The notes under the pieces are model-generated. The model was not told the DNA's origin and did no database searches. It saw only the letters and a program-made list of their open reading frames with translations. Positions 63,044 to 64,000 of a stretch of DNA of 64,000 bases are shown here, piece by piece (within the stretch, counting starts at the first letter, position 1; every line of letters starts with the position of its first letter). The DNA is from Lampris incognitus (Eukaryota; Chordata; Actinopteri; Lampriformes; Lampridae). The position numbers were made by a program, and so were the translations under genes. The stretch is taken from the NCBI RefSeq assembly GCF_029633865.1, contig NC_079223.1, positions 36,425,739 to 36,489,738 on the forward strand. The letters run 5' to 3'.

Positions 63044-63510
63044 TTAAAGGGAAACAATCACAATTTTCAACATTATCGCTCTACTTACGTTGTAGGGATA
63101 ACGCCCCGTTAGCAGTCATAATACTGAGCAGTCTTCTATTTCTCTCCAAAATGCCGCCAAATTTGTGTCCGCCAGTGACATCACGAACAATCTGTGAATG
63201 TGAAATCTCACGTTGCATTGTATAAGGAAACGTTAATATCGACAATACACACAGCTGTATAATTATTACGCTTATTATAAGCGTTATTATTGACAATTCC
63301 TTATACAATGGCGCCTATCAGGGAAAATCGAAACAAGTTTTTACATTCACGGATTATCCTCCGGTGATGTCACTGGAGGATACTTTTCCTCATCATTTCG
63401 GTGGCATTTCAGAGACACACAGAAGACTGCTCAGTATTATGGCTCCTAATGGAGTGTTGTCCCAACAACACATAGAGATAATGTTGAAAATCATGATTGT
63501 TTCCCTTTAA
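63044..63510. mobile_element. Long palindromic MITE with TTAA ends
   Basis: TTAAAGGGAAACAATCA at 63044 is mirrored by TGATTGTTTCCCTTTAA ending at 63510. Symmetry continues inward through TTTTCAACATTATC, CATAATACTGAGCAGTCTTC and CCGTGAATGT-like blocks to a central palindrome around 63228-63305. Arms are about 200 bp and imperfect. TTAA at both edges is the target site used by piggyBac- and Kolobok-type transposases. No coding sequence. Confidence 0.85.
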
Positions 63511-64000
63511 GTTGATAGAATAAAGCAAAAGTAGAAATGATGGCTGCTGTTTTCTGGTTTGTATGTGTAGATGTATTTTTGTGTGTGTATTCATGCTTTT
63601 CTTTATGCATGTAAGCGCTTTCACACATGGTGTGCATTAGTGTTAGTTTAAGTGTGTTTAATGTGTGTGTATTTCTTTGTCTGTTTCTGTGTGTGACCAG
63701 GGACCAAGCCTCAACCTTGTCCCCTTCACTTGGTTCAAATCAAGGCCACACGGGGGCTGTCAAGCCAGGCGAGTAAAACCAGACAAGTTGAGAATAAAAG
63801 CCCCTCTCACTGTGCAGTGGCAATGGTCCCTCTACTTCCCACAACACCACACACATACGCACTCCATCTACTCAGCCACAGCAAAGGTAGACTTCTTTCA
63901 CTGTAGGAAAAGAAGTGAATCCACATGTCATTGTGTTGTGTTGTAGTGTTGTTATTCTATGTTAAGTACACTGAGAGAGCCATGAAACTGGAGTCAAATT
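63511..64000. other. Non-coding window edge
   Basis: TG-rich low complexity near 63560-63700. No gene supported. Confidence 0.4.

Overview
This is a piece of a vertebrate nuclear genome, almost certainly a teleost fish. Genes are split into short exons with GT/AG introns. The DNA is AT-rich and full of dinucleotide microsatellites. It carries fish-type mobile DNA: Tc1-like and hAT transposons, RTE and L2 LINEs, tRNA-derived SINEs and palindromic MITEs. Bacterial features such as operons or CRISPR arrays are absent.

Three host genes can be supported. (1) Positions 721-1321 (+) hold the last two coding exons of a multi-pass membrane protein that looks like the TMEM150/DRAM (Frag1/DRAM/Sfk1) family; its 5' part was not found. 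(2) Positions 4636-24437 (-) hold a complete seven-exon eIF4E gene of 210 codons plus stop. It encodes the mRNA cap-binding protein and looks closest to the fish eif4e1c type. (3) Positions 29427-38872 (-) hold the 3' ten coding exons of a TET methylcytosine dioxygenase, best read as tet1. They join in frame into 1509 codons plus stop and include the whole catalytic domain. The N-terminus, including any CXXC zinc finger, was not found. Two small phase-compatible exon candidates lie upstream at 45.6-46.0 kb. The eIF4E and TET genes run in the same direction, head to tail. They act at different levels of expression (translation initiation and DNA demethylation), and nothing in the sequence links them functionally.

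Layout: 1-1321 TMEM150-like 3' end; 1322-4635 intergenic plus eif4e 3' UTR; 4636-24437 eif4e, whose introns carry a Tc1 relic, two copies of one tRNA-type SINE plus a second SINE, a TIR element, a 4.8-kb palindrome with an RTE LINE in its loop, an L2 LINE and a hAT relic; 24.4-25.0 kb eif4e promoter; 25.37-25.73 kb a miniature element with 135-bp direct terminal repeats; 26.4-29.4 kb repeat and probable tet1 3' UTR; 29.4-38.9 kb tet1; 38.9-64 kb non-coding DNA, probably tet1 upstream intron and flank, with several transposon relics, palindromes and microsatellites.

The most unusual item is the 363-bp element at 25369-25731. It has the architecture of a terminal-repeat retrotransposon in miniature (TRIM), and each terminal repeat holds tRNA-like A and B boxes.
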